From assembly GCF_001427285.1 (NCBI RefSeq), contig NZ_LMFV01000013.1:1-62072 (forward strand): a DNA stretch of 62,072 bases, given 5' to 3'. Made by a program: the position numbers and the translations under genes. The stretch is from Mesorhizobium sp. Root552. GTDB lineage: Bacteria; Pseudomonadota; Alphaproteobacteria; Rhizobiales; Rhizobiaceae. The notes under the pieces were generated by a model that did not search any database, had not been told where the DNA came from, and saw only the letters and a program-made list of their open reading frames with translations. Shown one piece after another: positions 30,401 through 40,042 of this stretch (positions are counted from its first letter, which is position 1; the number at the start of each line of letters is the position of its first letter).

Positions 30401-33103
30401 CCGGTCGTCGGCCAGCCTTTGCGTCTGGCCTGCGATGGCATCCTTGACCGAAGACAGGTCGTTTTCCAGCGCGCGGCGGAGTATGTCGCGGCCTTCGGCA
30501 AGCTTCTCGACCTGACCGGCAACAAGGCCATCGATGCTGGAACGGCTTTCCGCCAGCTTGGCCAAATCGTCTTCCAGCGCCTTGGAAAGAGCGATGCGGT
30601 CTTCCGCCAGCCGCTCGGCGTGAGAGCCGACAAGGCTGTTCACGTTCCTCAGGTCGTCTTCCAAAGCGCTTGCAAACTGCTGGCGGTCGACGCCCAGTTG
30701 CTGTGATTGCTCGGAAATAACGCCCTTGATCGTGTTGAGGTCCTTTTCCAGTGCGCGCCGCAGCAGGTCGCGGCCCTCGGCCAGCTTCTCGACCTGACCG
30801 GCGACGAGGCCGTCGATGCTGGAACGGCTTTCCGCCAGCTTGGCAAGGTCCGCCTCAAGCGTCTGGGCAAGCAAGTTGCGGTCGTCGGCAAGCTTGCCGG
30901 AATGATCGCTGATGAGCTTGTTGATGTTGTTGAGGTCGGCGTCGAGCGCCTGCGAAAGCAGGGCGCGGCCTTGGGCGATCTTCTCGACCTGACTCGCCAC
31001 CAGCCCATCGATGCTGGTGCGGGTATCGGCAAGCTTGGTGAGATCGGCATCGAGCGAGCGTGCCAATATCTTGCGGCCCTCGACCAGTTTGCCGACATGT
31101 CCGGCAACCATTTCATCAATAGTTGCACGGGCTTCCGCCAATCTGCCGGAGTCTTCGTTAAGCGCGTCGGCAAGCCTTCTGCGGCCGTCCTCCAGCCGTT
31201 CGAGGTGGCTGCCGAGCGAAGCGTCGATCGCTGCGCGCGATTCATTGACCTTGCGCAGATCTTCTTCCAACGCACGCGAAATCATGCCGCGGCCATCGGC
31301 CAGCTTCTGCATCTGGTTGGATACGGCAGCGTCGATCTCGGCGCGGCCTTCGGCGAAACGGGCAAGGTCTTCCTGCATTGCCGCCGCCATCTGGTCTCGG
31401 CCTTCGGCGAGTTTCATGCTGTGATGCTCGACAGCCTGTTCAATGCCTGAGCGGGCTTCGGCAAGCCGCTGAATATCGGCATCGAAAGCGCGCGACACGG
31501 AATGGCGCGCAGCCTCCATGCGTCCGGCGAAATCGCCGGCGCGGGCTTCGAGCATGGTCGAAGTGGAAGATATGATATCGGCCATGTCGGCGCCGATCTG
31601 GGTCTTGCCCTGATCGATGAGCGCAACCAGCGAATCCCTGCCGTCCGTGAACGCGCCGGCAATCTCGCGTGTGCGCTCGACCAGTGTCTCGTTGATCTGG
31701 CGGGCGCGCGCTTCCAGGGCGGCGTTGAGTTTCTGCGTGCCGGTGTCCAGTGCCTCGGCGCGGGTCTGGAACTCGCTGATCAACTCCTGGCCGCGTTCGG
31801 CAAGCGTGCGCTCGATCCCCGAAAGCGAGGCTTCAAACTCTGAACTCAGCGTGCGCGCAGCGCCGCCGAGCAGGGAAACCATGCCGGCCGTGCGGTCGTC
31901 CAGAAGTTCGGTCAGCGAGCGCGTCAGGCCGTCGGTGCTGTCGGTGAGCTTGGCAATGCGCGTGTCCAGCAGGCTGGCGAAGGCCTCGCCGGAGGTCGAC
32001 AGCCGGTCAGTGATGGTATCAAGGCGCGTTTCCACCGTGTCGAAGATCGACAGCGAGCTTTCATTGATGCGGTCAATCAGTGAATCGCCGGATTCGGTAA
32101 TCGTCATCGACATCTTGGTCGATGCGCCAAGTATGCTTTCGCGGATGAGATCGCCGGCAGAGCTGATTTCCTCGCGCAGCGTCTCGTGAGCACCGGTAAT
32201 CGAGGCGCGGACGCGCTCGGCGTGGCTGACGACGGCTTCGCGCTCGGTGCCAAGCCCGTCGACCAGCGAGCGGATACGGGCTTCGTTCTCGGAATAGGAG
32301 CGCTCGATCTGGTTGACTTCGCTGTGCACCAGCGTTTCCAGTTCGACGGCGCGCGCCAGCGTGCGTTCGATGCCTTCGCCCATGGCGGCGACTTCGCGGC
32401 GCACGGCCTGGCCGATCATCATGACGCGGTCCTGCGCCATGTTTTCCGGTTCCGCGAGGCGGAAGGCCATTTCGGTCATCGATTGGGCGGCAAGACGCAT
32501 ATCCTGCGCGCGCCGGATCATGGCGGCGAATGCCCAGAACAGGATGACGGGCAGCACGGTTGCGACAAGCAGGCCGATCAACTGGGGCCGGGCGAGGAAT
32601 TGCTCGACGGTGCGGATCTGCCAGATGCCCGAGCCGAACAGGATGTTCGCCAGCGCGGCAGCACCGGCCACCCAGGCCAGTGAAATGAAGGCGACGACCC
32701 AGTAGATTCCGTTGGAGGCCCGGCGGTTCAGGCTGTGCTGAAGCGACTTGTAGTCTTTCTGGCGGTCGTCATTGGCGGGTGCGAAACCATTCTGCTGGAT
32801 TGTGGGGCGCGGCTCTACCGGGCGCAAATCGACGGGCTTTGCTGCCGGCATCTCTGCAACCGGGGCAGGTGCGGGAGCGGGAGCCGGCTTTGCCTTGGAC
32901 TTTGCCGGCTCGGCCTTCTCGGGCTTGCTCGCCCGAGCCAATTCGTCGGCTGCCTCGGCAATCTGGGCTTCGAGATCTTCCATGGAAGCCGCAATATCGA
33001 GGTCGCCGGTTTCCACCGTGCTCAGATCGATATCGAGTGCCGCTTCGAGTTCCTTGGCAACTTCCTTGTCGAGGGACTTTGCCGTGGTGGTTTTCTTCGC
33101 CAT
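27407..33103 (-). CDS. rgsE: Giant membrane-anchored coiled-coil repeat protein, GPR/RgsE-like polar growth ring protein
   Basis: 1898 residues from the ATG at 33103, with AGGGTAGCGAAGG upstream. A cytoplasmic N terminus contains a Pro/Ala/Lys linker (about 60-115). Two membrane helices follow (134-156 and 175-196), then about 1500 residues of near-continuous alpha-helix. Helical repeats of 29 residues (with 36- and 40-residue variants) fill much of it, e.g. EDADDRLGTRISESAEALAA units and AESRSSIDGLVAGQVEKLAE units. The last 250 residues are Pro-rich then globular (YRRGERDVFTRRLYTLKGQQ). Size, topology and position near amiC-PBP1a-prfB match the Agrobacterium GROWTH POLE RING protein and Sinorhizobium RgsE, needed for polar growth and rod shape. 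Assignment is by recognition, not alignment. Confidence 0.75.
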   Translation of the reverse strand: MAKKTTTAKSLDKEVAKELEAALDIDLSTVETGDLDIAASMEDLEAQIAEAADELARASKPEKAEPAKSKAKPAPAPAPAPVAEMPAAKPVDLRPVEPRPTIQQNGFAPANDDRQKDYKSLQHSLNRRASNGIYWVVAFISLAWVAGAAALANILFGSGIWQIRTVEQFLARPQLIGLLVATVLPVILFWAFAAMIRRAQDMRLAAQSMTEMAFRLAEPENMAQDRVMMIGQAVRREVAAMGEGIERTLARAVELETLVHSEVNQIERSYSENEARIRSLVDGLGTEREAVVSHAERVRASITGAHETLREEISSAGDLIRESILGASTKMSMTITESGDSLIDRINESSLSIFDTVETRLDTITDRLSTSGEAFASLLDTRIAKLTDSTDGLTRSLTELLDDRTAGMVSLLGGAARTLSSEFEASLSGIERTLAERGQELISEFQTRAEALDTGTQKLNAALEARARQINETLVERTREIAGAFTDGRDSLVALIDQGKTQIGADMADIISSTSTMLEARAGDFAGRMEAARHSVSRAFDADIQRLAEARSGIEQAVEHHSMKLAEGRDQMAAAMQEDLARFAEGRAEIDAAVSNQMQKLADGRGMISRALEEDLRKVNESRAAIDASLGSHLERLEDGRRRLADALNEDSGRLAEARATIDEMVAGHVGKLVEGRKILARSLDADLTKLADTRTSIDGLVASQVEKIAQGRALLSQALDADLNNINKLISDHSGKLADDRNLLAQTLEADLAKLAESRSSIDGLVAGQVEKLAEGRDLLRRALEKDLNTIKGVISEQSQQLGVDRQQFASALEDDLRNVNSLVGSHAERLAEDRIALSKALEDDLAKLAESRSSIDGLVAGQVEKLAEGRDILRRALENDLSSVKDAIAGQTQRLADDRAELSRALENDLASVNQLIHEHMERLTRDRGVLSQALEADLGKLTESRGEIDDAVAGQVAKLADARRDIDEAVSDHIDRIAASSTRISDGIAGDIEKIEEAFNRQTGVIEERAGTMERALSAGVDGIRGALEKSAVVVASSLRDKVLEVTAALHEQASTSLSDADRRMVERAEQTSAALLARAEDMARAFEEADGRLAARAQDTSDMLLARAEETAEQLASRAGKIVDSFEDADQRLAQRAIETAQSLAARAGDILRNFEDADDRLGTRISESAEALAARAADLGRIFDTADQQLMTRIAEGSEALTSRAAEISRVLEDADNRMVSRISDTASAISQHADSIVGAFANTERQVAERVAQTGQELAAHARGIEEVLSGADERLTASASSVANRIGEQIADAESRFANSAETMGQKLGEHIAQAEGQLVSRANVIAETFTAVGQHIGQSTNEAARTIGANTRELNEMLAARSAEITKILDETARPLVERFAEGGSELQKSMEEAAERTSEKLRVENAALADALASRTAETLSAVDSARSTLADSVTDLIGRMTASSAQLNALVEQATGNLGQIDERLTNSTQSFAVTTEKAAQTFASSARLVDSNTARLTELSSATLREVASIATKFDEHSRLLASASELLSAAQSNLEHTLERQTSLDDLAVGLVKKSEDLEKVMQSFETLVSRTLEGAEGRTMESADKIRSAIGEAIESATKRFADATDEMRRTAGSIKNELDLTRAELKRGVVEMPQEAKESTTAIRRAVSEQINALKELSDIVAKSGRAVDVSEPRGSRPAPQAPKAPEPQPRRQAQPEPAQQRPLGNVALRGSLETAEKADTTARQKESGARTQPNGWVRDLLTGASREEGAQKPAAAEAQRAAPAQRSPLHVVESLNSLSVDIARAIDHEASIELWNRYRRGERDVFTRRLYTLKGQQTFDEIRRKYQAEAEFRAAVDRYCDDFEKLLKDVARNDRDNIMTQTYLTSDTGKVYTMLAHASGRLR

Positions 33104-33403
33104 GCCTTCGCTACCCTGTACTAGTTGCTGCGGAGCGACTTGTTTTTGGTTTTTCACGCCCTGCATACGAGGCTGAATACGGACCCCGCGTATCGTAATG
33201 ACACAGGGGGGTAAAGAAAACATGCATTCGGCGCGATACGTAAAACTTTAAATATAAGGTTAACGCACGCGTGAGTTATGCGGCTCGTGGCGAATTTTTT
33301 TGAGGCAGCCTGTCGAGCGTCCGGAACGCGATATCAGTTGGATTTTGCCACGTTATGCCGCTATCCGTAAAGATGGTTAGAATGGCTTGGGATTGGACGG
33401 GCG
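33104..33403. other. Divergent promoter region between the ring-protein gene and the Hpt gene
   Basis: 300 bp containing an AT-rich patch (about 33240-33265) in an otherwise GC-rich region, the likely promoter zone for both genes. I see no ORF with a ribosome site and no clear operator. Confidence 0.4.
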
Positions 33404-33772
33404 ATGAACAAAGGTAAACGGGCAGGGGCGTCCGGATCGGGCGAACAGGCCTGTGAACAACTTCAGGCAGCGCCGATCGACCTCGATCATCTTCACCGCC
33501 AGACGATGGGCGACAACGCGCTTGGCCGCGAAGTGCTTGCCATGTTCGTCGCGCAATCCCTGTCGGTTCGCGATCAACTTGCCGGAGCCGAACTCCGGCA
33601 ACGCACCCTGCTGGCGCATGGGTTGAAGGGCGCGGCGCGCGGCGTGGGTGCTTTCGCCATCGCCGAGTGCGCCGATGCCATCGAGCGCAACCCTGGCGAA
33701 GCCGGCCATCTCGAACGTCTCGACAGCCTCGTCGAAGACGTGCGCGCCTTTGTCGCTGCGGCCGATCTTTGA
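33404..33772 (+). CDS. Stand-alone histidine phosphotransfer (Hpt) domain protein
   Basis: 122 residues. An Hpt four-helix-bundle signature, LLAHGLKGAARGVGAFAIAE, carries the phospho-accepting His at about residue 72. The first 20 residues are polar and probably flexible. Such proteins relay phosphate between a hybrid kinase receiver and a response regulator. No kinase or regulator is adjacent; the nearest hybrid kinase is CckA, 13 kb away, whose known partner ChpT is a different dimeric family. It is divergently transcribed from the GPR/RgsE-like gene, so a link to pole or cell-cycle signalling is possible but unproven. Confidence 0.82.
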   Translation: MNKGKRAGASGSGEQACEQLQAAPIDLDHLHRQTMGDNALGREVLAMFVAQSLSVRDQLAGAELRQRTLLAHGLKGAARGVGAFAIAECADAIERNPGEAGHLERLDSLVEDVRAFVAAADL

Positions 33773-33831
33773 TTTCGGCAGCATCGGTTTCCGAAAAACG
33801 CCATGTTACGCCGGTTTCGCGCCACAGTTGA

Positions 33832-34209
<378 letters not shown>

Positions 34210-34248
34210 TCCTCTAAGGACTGAACCAATCACTCGCTGATCCTTTGA

Positions 34249-35349
<1,101 letters not shown>

Positions 35350-35352
35350 GCG

Positions 35353-36825
35353 TTACTCGGTAACGACAGGGGCGGCTTCGCGGTCGTAACCGCGCAATGG
35401 TTTTTCCGGCATCAGCGCCAGGACGGCCAATGCCGCCGTCAGCAGCGCCGCGGTTGCATAAAAGATGATCGCAAACGATGCGTCCGTCCCGCCATGCGCG
35501 ACATGGACACCTTCGCCGGCGAGCGGCAGGCCATAGCCCAGCGCCACCGCTCCAAGGGCGGCGACACCGATCGCGCCGCCCAGCGAGCGCAGGAAGGTCA
35601 GCACGCCGGTTGCGACGCCCAGATGCGCACGGTCCACGGCGTTCTGCACCGATACGGTGGAAATCGGGAAGATCGTGCCGGTGCCGAAGCCGATGCATGC
35701 GGTAAGCAGCTCGACCACCAGCAGGGAAGCGCGGTCGGCCACGACCCCCATCGCGACGAGGCAGGCAATGGCGAACAGTATGCCGACCAGAGCGATGCGC
35801 TTGTAGTGCGCGAAGCGTGGCACCAGCCGTCCGCTGAGCGAAGCTCCCGCCACGGTGCCCATGAGCAGCCCCAGCATCGCCATGCCGGCGTCGCCAGGCG
35901 ACAGGTCGAGCGCCGATTGCAGATAGACCGGCAGGTAGATTGCGAGGCCGATACTGCCCGCCTGAAGCAGGAACATCGCGGTCGTCGCCGTCAACACGAT
36001 CCTGTTGCTCAAGACCTCCAGCGAAATCAGCGGTTCGCCGGCCTTGTAGAGCCGCAGCGCAAACAGGCCCCAGACCGCCGCCGAGCCGGCAACAAGCCCC
36101 GCGATTTGCGGCGAGGCCCATGCGTAGTGGCTGCCGCCCCAATTCATCGCCAGCAACAGCAGCGATGTCGCGATGATGAGAAGCAGCGCGCCCCAGCCGT
36201 CGATGCTGTGACGCCTGGCTGCAACCGGCAGCTTCTTCAGCGGATTGTTGATGATCGCCATCGCTATCAGGCCGAGCGGGATGTTGATCCAGAAGATCAG
36301 CGACCAGTGCAGGTGTTCGGCGAAGGTGCCGCCAAGCAGCGGCCCCGCTATGCTGGCCACCGCCCAGGTGCCGGAAATCCAGGCGGAATAGCGTGCCCGT
36401 TCCAGCGGCGGCACGAGGTCGCCGATGACGGTCTGCGTCAACGCAAACAGGCCGCCGCCGCCAAGCCCCTGCACCGCGCGGCCCGCAACAAGCACCAGCA
36501 TGTTCGGCGCCATCGCGCTGATCACAGAACCCGCGATGAAGATCAGCACGGCCGCGAAAATGGTCGGACGGCGGCCGTACACGTCGGAAATCTTGCCGTA
36601 GAGCGGCGAAACGGCGGTGGCGGTCAAGAGATAGCCGGTCACGATCCACGGCAGGTACTCGGCATTGCCGAGTGCCGCCGCCATCGTCGGCATTGCCGGT
36701 GCGACGATCGTCTGGTCAAGTGCCGCCAAAAGCATCGACAAAAGCACGCCGGCAATGATGACGTTCTTTTCGCGCTCGCTAAGAGGCGCTTGATGAAACA
36801 CGTTTTGACCGCTTGGCTTATCCAT
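35353..36825 (-). CDS. MFS multidrug efflux transporter, DHA2 (14-TM) family
   Basis: 490 residues from the ATG at 36825 (GAGTGGG upstream). The typical DHA2/EmrB start is ALDQTIVAPAMPTMAAALG, with the loop 2-3 motif YGKISDVYGRRP and a helix 5 motif AGPLLGGTFAEHLHWSLIFWINIPLG. About 14 hydrophobic helices are expected. It exports hydrophobic compounds using the proton gradient. No membrane-fusion (EmrA) or TetR/MarR regulator gene is adjacent, so it may work alone. An in-frame ATG at 36879 would add 18 residues without a clear ribosome site. Confidence 0.9.
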   Translation of the reverse strand: MDKPSGQNVFHQAPLSEREKNVIIAGVLLSMLLAALDQTIVAPAMPTMAAALGNAEYLPWIVTGYLLTATAVSPLYGKISDVYGRRPTIFAAVLIFIAGSVISAMAPNMLVLVAGRAVQGLGGGGLFALTQTVIGDLVPPLERARYSAWISGTWAVASIAGPLLGGTFAEHLHWSLIFWINIPLGLIAMAIINNPLKKLPVAARRHSIDGWGALLLIIATSLLLLAMNWGGSHYAWASPQIAGLVAGSAAVWGLFALRLYKAGEPLISLEVLSNRIVLTATTAMFLLQAGSIGLAIYLPVYLQSALDLSPGDAGMAMLGLLMGTVAGASLSGRLVPRFAHYKRIALVGILFAIACLVAMGVVADRASLLVVELLTACIGFGTGTIFPISTVSVQNAVDRAHLGVATGVLTFLRSLGGAIGVAALGAVALGYGLPLAGEGVHVAHGGTDASFAIIFYATAALLTAALAVLALMPEKPLRGYDREAAPVVTE

Positions 36826-37073
36826 AGACCCACTCAATTCGATTTCCGCCGGGCCGATGACCGGCGCGACGTATTCCAAGCTGAAAACAGCTTAATCCGG
36901 CCAAAGGCCGTGGTTGAGTTGGCTGTGGACCACGCCTTCAGGCGGGCTTCGGATCCTTCAAGACAGGATTGCCGGACTACCAACCGGCTCGCGTTTCTCG
37001 AAACAGCGGCGCGTGGATAGCAAACGGCGCATGAGGTGTCGAGCCGTGCTCGGCCGCTGCCTGGGTTCCGTCG

Positions 37074-37679
37074 CTAGTTTTTCGCCTGCGATTGTTCGAT
37101 GCGGTAGCGCAGCAATCGCAGGATGCGGCTTTCGAAATTGATGGTCTCGACCCGGTCGAACTGGGCTTGCGCCCTGTCATGTGCGGCAAGCGTTGCCTCG
37201 GTCACGCGCTTGGCCTTGGCCTGCGCAATTTCGCAGCTCTTTTGCCGACCCACGGCCTTCAGCTTTGCCTCAAGCTCGCGTGCATGAGCCTTGGCGATGT
37301 CGACATGCTGTTCCTCGTGCCGCTTTATGTCGGCAAAGAGCGTGTTCCAGAACAGGCGAACATCCGGTTCGGCCTTCCTGCGTGGCCGCCATTTCGGCAG
37401 GATCACCTCGACCTTCACCGTCGTCGTTGCCGATGCGATCCGGCAGTGGGAACCGTCCTGCGCGTAGCCTATCTTGGTGGTGAAGGCCATGCGCGTTGCG
37501 CCCGGATGCCGGTTGCCGGTGCTGTTCACATGAGGCCCGCGCCTCGCCAGCTCATCCTCGATCTGGTCGTAGGTCGTGCCACGAACCGTGAAATAGCTGT
37601 AGCTCTTGGCAACTGTCGCCGCGCTGGCTGGACATGCCCCCAGTGCAAGAAGTATAAATGAGAGGAAAGTTTTTTTCAC
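37074..37679 (-). CDS. DUF922-family secreted protein with HExxH motif
   Basis: 201 residues from the GTG at 37679 (AGAGAGAA upstream). A signal peptide (VKKTFLSFILLALGACPASA) is followed by a domain with ATRMAFTTKIGY, KVEVILPKWRPR and IKRHEEQHVDIAKAHARELE. HEEQH fits the HExxH zinc-metallopeptidase pattern and matches DUF922 (putative Zn-dependent protease). It is probably periplasmic. The same frame stays open to 38066, antisense to folP, but that part has no export signal and is spurious. It is divergent from folP (85 bp). Confidence 0.82.
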   Translation of the reverse strand: MKKTFLSFILLALGACPASAATVAKSYSYFTVRGTTYDQIEDELARRGPHVNSTGNRHPGATRMAFTTKIGYAQDGSHCRIASATTTVKVEVILPKWRPRRKAEPDVRLFWNTLFADIKRHEEQHVDIAKAHARELEAKLKAVGRQKSCEIAQAKAKRVTEATLAAHDRAQAQFDRVETINFESRILRLLRYRIEQSQAKN

Positions 37680-37764
37680 GGCATTCTCTCTACATCCACT
37701 TGCTTTACGGGCCCATAAAGCGCATCGGAAATCAATTTCGCCTGATATCGGTTGAACGACAACG

Positions 37765-38613
37765 ATGATGAGACGATGGCAGTTGGCGCATGGGCGCCAC
37801 CTTGATCTCGGCGCCAGGGCTGTCGTGATGGGCATTCTCAATGTCACGCCGAACAGCTTTTCCGACGGCGGCCGGTTCGATACGACGGACAGCGCCATCC
37901 GGCAAGCCCATCGCATGGTCGAGGAAGGTGCGGCCATCATCGATGTCGGTGGCGAGTCGACCGGCCCGAAATCCGCGCCCATCAGTGCCGCGGAAGAGCA
38001 GGCGCGTGCCTTGCCTGTCATCAAGGCGTTGGCTGGGTGGGGTAAGACGCTCATCTCCGTCGACACCTACCGCGAGGAAACCGCGCGGCTGGCGGTTGCT
38101 GCCGGGGCTCATATCGTCAACGATGTCTGGGGCCTGCAACGCGAACCGGGCATAGCGCGGGTTGCAGCCGAAACCGGGGCAGGGCTCATCATCATGCACA
38201 CCGGGCGTGAGCGCCAGAAACTGGACGATCCGATTGATGACCAGTTCCTTTTCCTCGGAAAATCGCTGGAAATTGCCCGTCAGGCAGGTATTGGCGAGAA
38301 CCATATCGTGCTCGATCCCGGATTCGGATTTGCCAAGGAAACGACGGAAGCCAATGTGGATGTCATGGTTCGTTTCGAGGAGCTGCACGCGCTGGGCTTT
38401 CCGCTGATGGCGGGCACGTCGCGCAAGCGCTTCATCGGCTCCATTACCGGCCGTGGAGCTCCGGACAGGGCTGCCGGAACGGCGGCCACAAGTGTCATCT
38501 TGCGGCTGAAGGGGGCGCAGCTTTTTCGCGTCCACGATGTCGCAATCAATGTGGATGCGCTGGCTGTAGCCGATGCTATGCTGGCGCGAGATTCAGAAAT
38601 GGCTGGGCACTGA
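37765..38613 (+). CDS. folP: Dihydropteroate synthase
   Basis: 282 residues. It condenses 6-hydroxymethyl-dihydropterin diphosphate with p-aminobenzoate and is the sulfonamide target. Signatures are VMGILNVTPNSFSDGG near residue 25, DVGGESTGPKS, SVDTYREETA, IVNDVWGL and AGTSRKRFIG, covering the pterin, diphosphate and pABA sites. It is the first gene of folP-folB-folK, giving consecutive folate steps; folB begins 1 bp after its stop. Confidence 0.96.
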   Translation: MMRRWQLAHGRHLDLGARAVVMGILNVTPNSFSDGGRFDTTDSAIRQAHRMVEEGAAIIDVGGESTGPKSAPISAAEEQARALPVIKALAGWGKTLISVDTYREETARLAVAAGAHIVNDVWGLQREPGIARVAAETGAGLIIMHTGRERQKLDDPIDDQFLFLGKSLEIARQAGIGENHIVLDPGFGFAKETTEANVDVMVRFEELHALGFPLMAGTSRKRFIGSITGRGAPDRAAGTAATSVILRLKGAQLFRVHDVAINVDALAVADAMLARDSEMAGH

Positions 38614-38614
38614 A

Positions 38615-38974
38615 ATGTATGTCATCCGCATGAAAAATTGTGCCTTTTTTGCCCGGCACGGCGTTCTGGACGAAGAGGAAGCGCTTGGACAGCGTTTCTA
38701 TGTCGATGCCACTTTGGACGTCGATCCGAACCAGCCGCTTGAAGCAGACTCCATCCATGCGACGGTGGACTACGGTGTCGCATTTCAGTTGATCGAGGAA
38801 ATCATCACCGGCGACCGTCGCTTCCTCATCGAGACATTGGCGCTGGATGTCGGCAAGGCGCTCGTGGCGCGCTTTCCGCAGATCAAGCGGGCCGAAATCA
38901 CCATCCGCAAGCCCAACGCCCCGGTGCGCGGCGTGCTCGATCACGTCGAGGTGAGCGTTGTCTGGCCGCAGTAA
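38615..38974 (+). CDS. folB: Dihydroneopterin aldolase
   Basis: 119 residues from the ATG at 38615, directly after the folP stop. It converts 7,8-dihydroneopterin to 6-hydroxymethyl-dihydropterin and glycolaldehyde. Family marks are CAFFARHGVLDEEEALGQRF, TVDYGVAFQLIEEI with the substrate-binding region, FLIETLALDV and the IRKPNAPVRGVLDHV lysine-proline motif. Starting further upstream would overlap folP. It overlaps folK by 17 bp, which suggests translational coupling. Confidence 0.94.
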   Translation: MYVIRMKNCAFFARHGVLDEEEALGQRFYVDATLDVDPNQPLEADSIHATVDYGVAFQLIEEIITGDRRFLIETLALDVGKALVARFPQIKRAEITIRKPNAPVRGVLDHVEVSVVWPQ

Positions 38975-39470
38975 CCGGGTTTTCCTCAGCCTCGGCGGCA
39001 ATCTGGGCGACCCCCGCAAGTCCATGGCTTCGGCGCTTCGGCTTCTGGCCGACGATGCCAGCGTGGATGTCGTGGCGGTGTCGTCGCTTTACCGCACGCC
39101 GCCCTGGGGCAAGCTCGACCAGCCGGATTTCCTCAACGCGGCTGCCGAATTGTCCACCTCGCTGTCGCCGCACGATCTGCTGGACCTGTGTCTTGGAACC
39201 GAAAAAAAGCTGAAGCGCGTGCGCGAGGAGCGCTGGGGGCCGAGGCTGATCGACATCGACATCCTCGTGTTCGGTGACCGGGTCATCCAGGAAACCGGTC
39301 TCGAAGTGCCGCACCCGCGTATGCTGGAACGCGCTTTCGTGCTGGCTCCGCTGGACGAGATCGCACCGAATTTGTCGGTCGATGGCAAATCGGTGTCGGA
39401 ACGGCTTGCCACGGTCGATACGGCCGGCATCGAGCGGTTGCCGTCCGGCCGTGATTGGTGGCGTTCCTGA
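38958..39470 (+). CDS. folK: 2-amino-4-hydroxy-6-hydroxymethyldihydropteridine diphosphokinase
   Basis: 170 residues from a TTG start inside the end of folB (MSGRSNRVFLSLGGNLGDP). HPPK pyrophosphorylates hydroxymethyl-dihydropterin for FolP. The SLGGNLGDPR, SSLYRTPPWG, RWGPRLIDIDILVFGD and VPHPRMLERAFVLAPL blocks cover the pterin, ATP and Mg2+ sites. It is the last gene of the folate cluster and converges on the DUF924 gene (2-bp gap). Confidence 0.95.
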   Translation: MSGRSNRVFLSLGGNLGDPRKSMASALRLLADDASVDVVAVSSLYRTPPWGKLDQPDFLNAAAELSTSLSPHDLLDLCLGTEKKLKRVREERWGPRLIDIDILVFGDRVIQETGLEVPHPRMLERAFVLAPLDEIAPNLSVDGKSVSERLATVDTAGIERLPSGRDWWRS

Positions 39471-39472
39471 AC

Positions 39473-40021
39473 TCAGCCGGCGAAGCCGCCGCCGTCCAGA
39501 AATGCTTTCTCGTCCCTGGTCGTCTGGCGTCCCAGTTGCGGATTGCGATGAGGAAACCTTCCAAAACGCTCAATGATCTCAAGATGATCGACGGCGTATT
39601 TGAGGTACGATTGGGCGTTTGCCTTGTGCAATTCGACCGACCTTTTCTGGTCTTCCAGCTTCTCCGAGTGCTCCAGCGGCAGGTAGAAAAACACCCGGAT
39701 TGCCTCATCTACCGCCATGTCGTGACCTAGCTCGATGGCCTTGGTGGCATAGTAGCGGGCGAGCGGATCGGTCGCGAACATGTGGCCGGTGCCGCGAAAG
39801 CAGTTGCGGGGAAACTGATCGAGCAGGATTATCAGCGCCAGCGCGCCTTCGACGGTATCGGCCCATCCGTCCAGTTCGCGCCGCGCCGCCGCAAAATGCA
39901 GGTCGAGGAATTCATTCCTGAATTTCGTGTCGAAACCGGCGTCCTTGGTGAACCAGGCTTCAGGTCCGGCATCGCGCCAGAATTTGGTAACGGATAGCGC
40001 GCGTCGATCGGTCTGGCTCAT
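39473..40021 (-). CDS. DUF924-family protein
   Basis: 182 residues from the ATG at 40021 with AGGAG 6 nt upstream. Family marks are VTKFWRDAGPEAWFTKDAGFD, LIILLDQFPRNCFRGTGHMFATDPLAR and FFYLPLEHSEKLEDQ. DUF924 proteins are all-alpha and TPR-like, with no established function in bacteria. The gene starts 21 bp after the Kef antiporter gene on the same strand, so the two are probably co-transcribed. Confidence 0.88.
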   Translation of the reverse strand: MSQTDRRALSVTKFWRDAGPEAWFTKDAGFDTKFRNEFLDLHFAAARRELDGWADTVEGALALIILLDQFPRNCFRGTGHMFATDPLARYYATKAIELGHDMAVDEAIRVFFYLPLEHSEKLEDQKRSVELHKANAQSYLKYAVDHLEIIERFGRFPHRNPQLGRQTTRDEKAFLDGGGFAG

Positions 40022-40042
40022 GTCATCTCCTGGGTCGTGAAT

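Noticed and set aside
29250..31430. Regular 87-bp DNA periodicity resembling tandem repeats or a CRISPR array
   Set aside because: It is the coding period of the 29-residue protein repeats; units are diverged and in frame, with no identical repeats and spacers.
33247..33262. TTAA-N8-TTAA near the ring-protein promoter, resembling a CtrA site
   Set aside because: CtrA sites use a 7-bp spacer; one base too many and no second site. AT-rich chance is likely.
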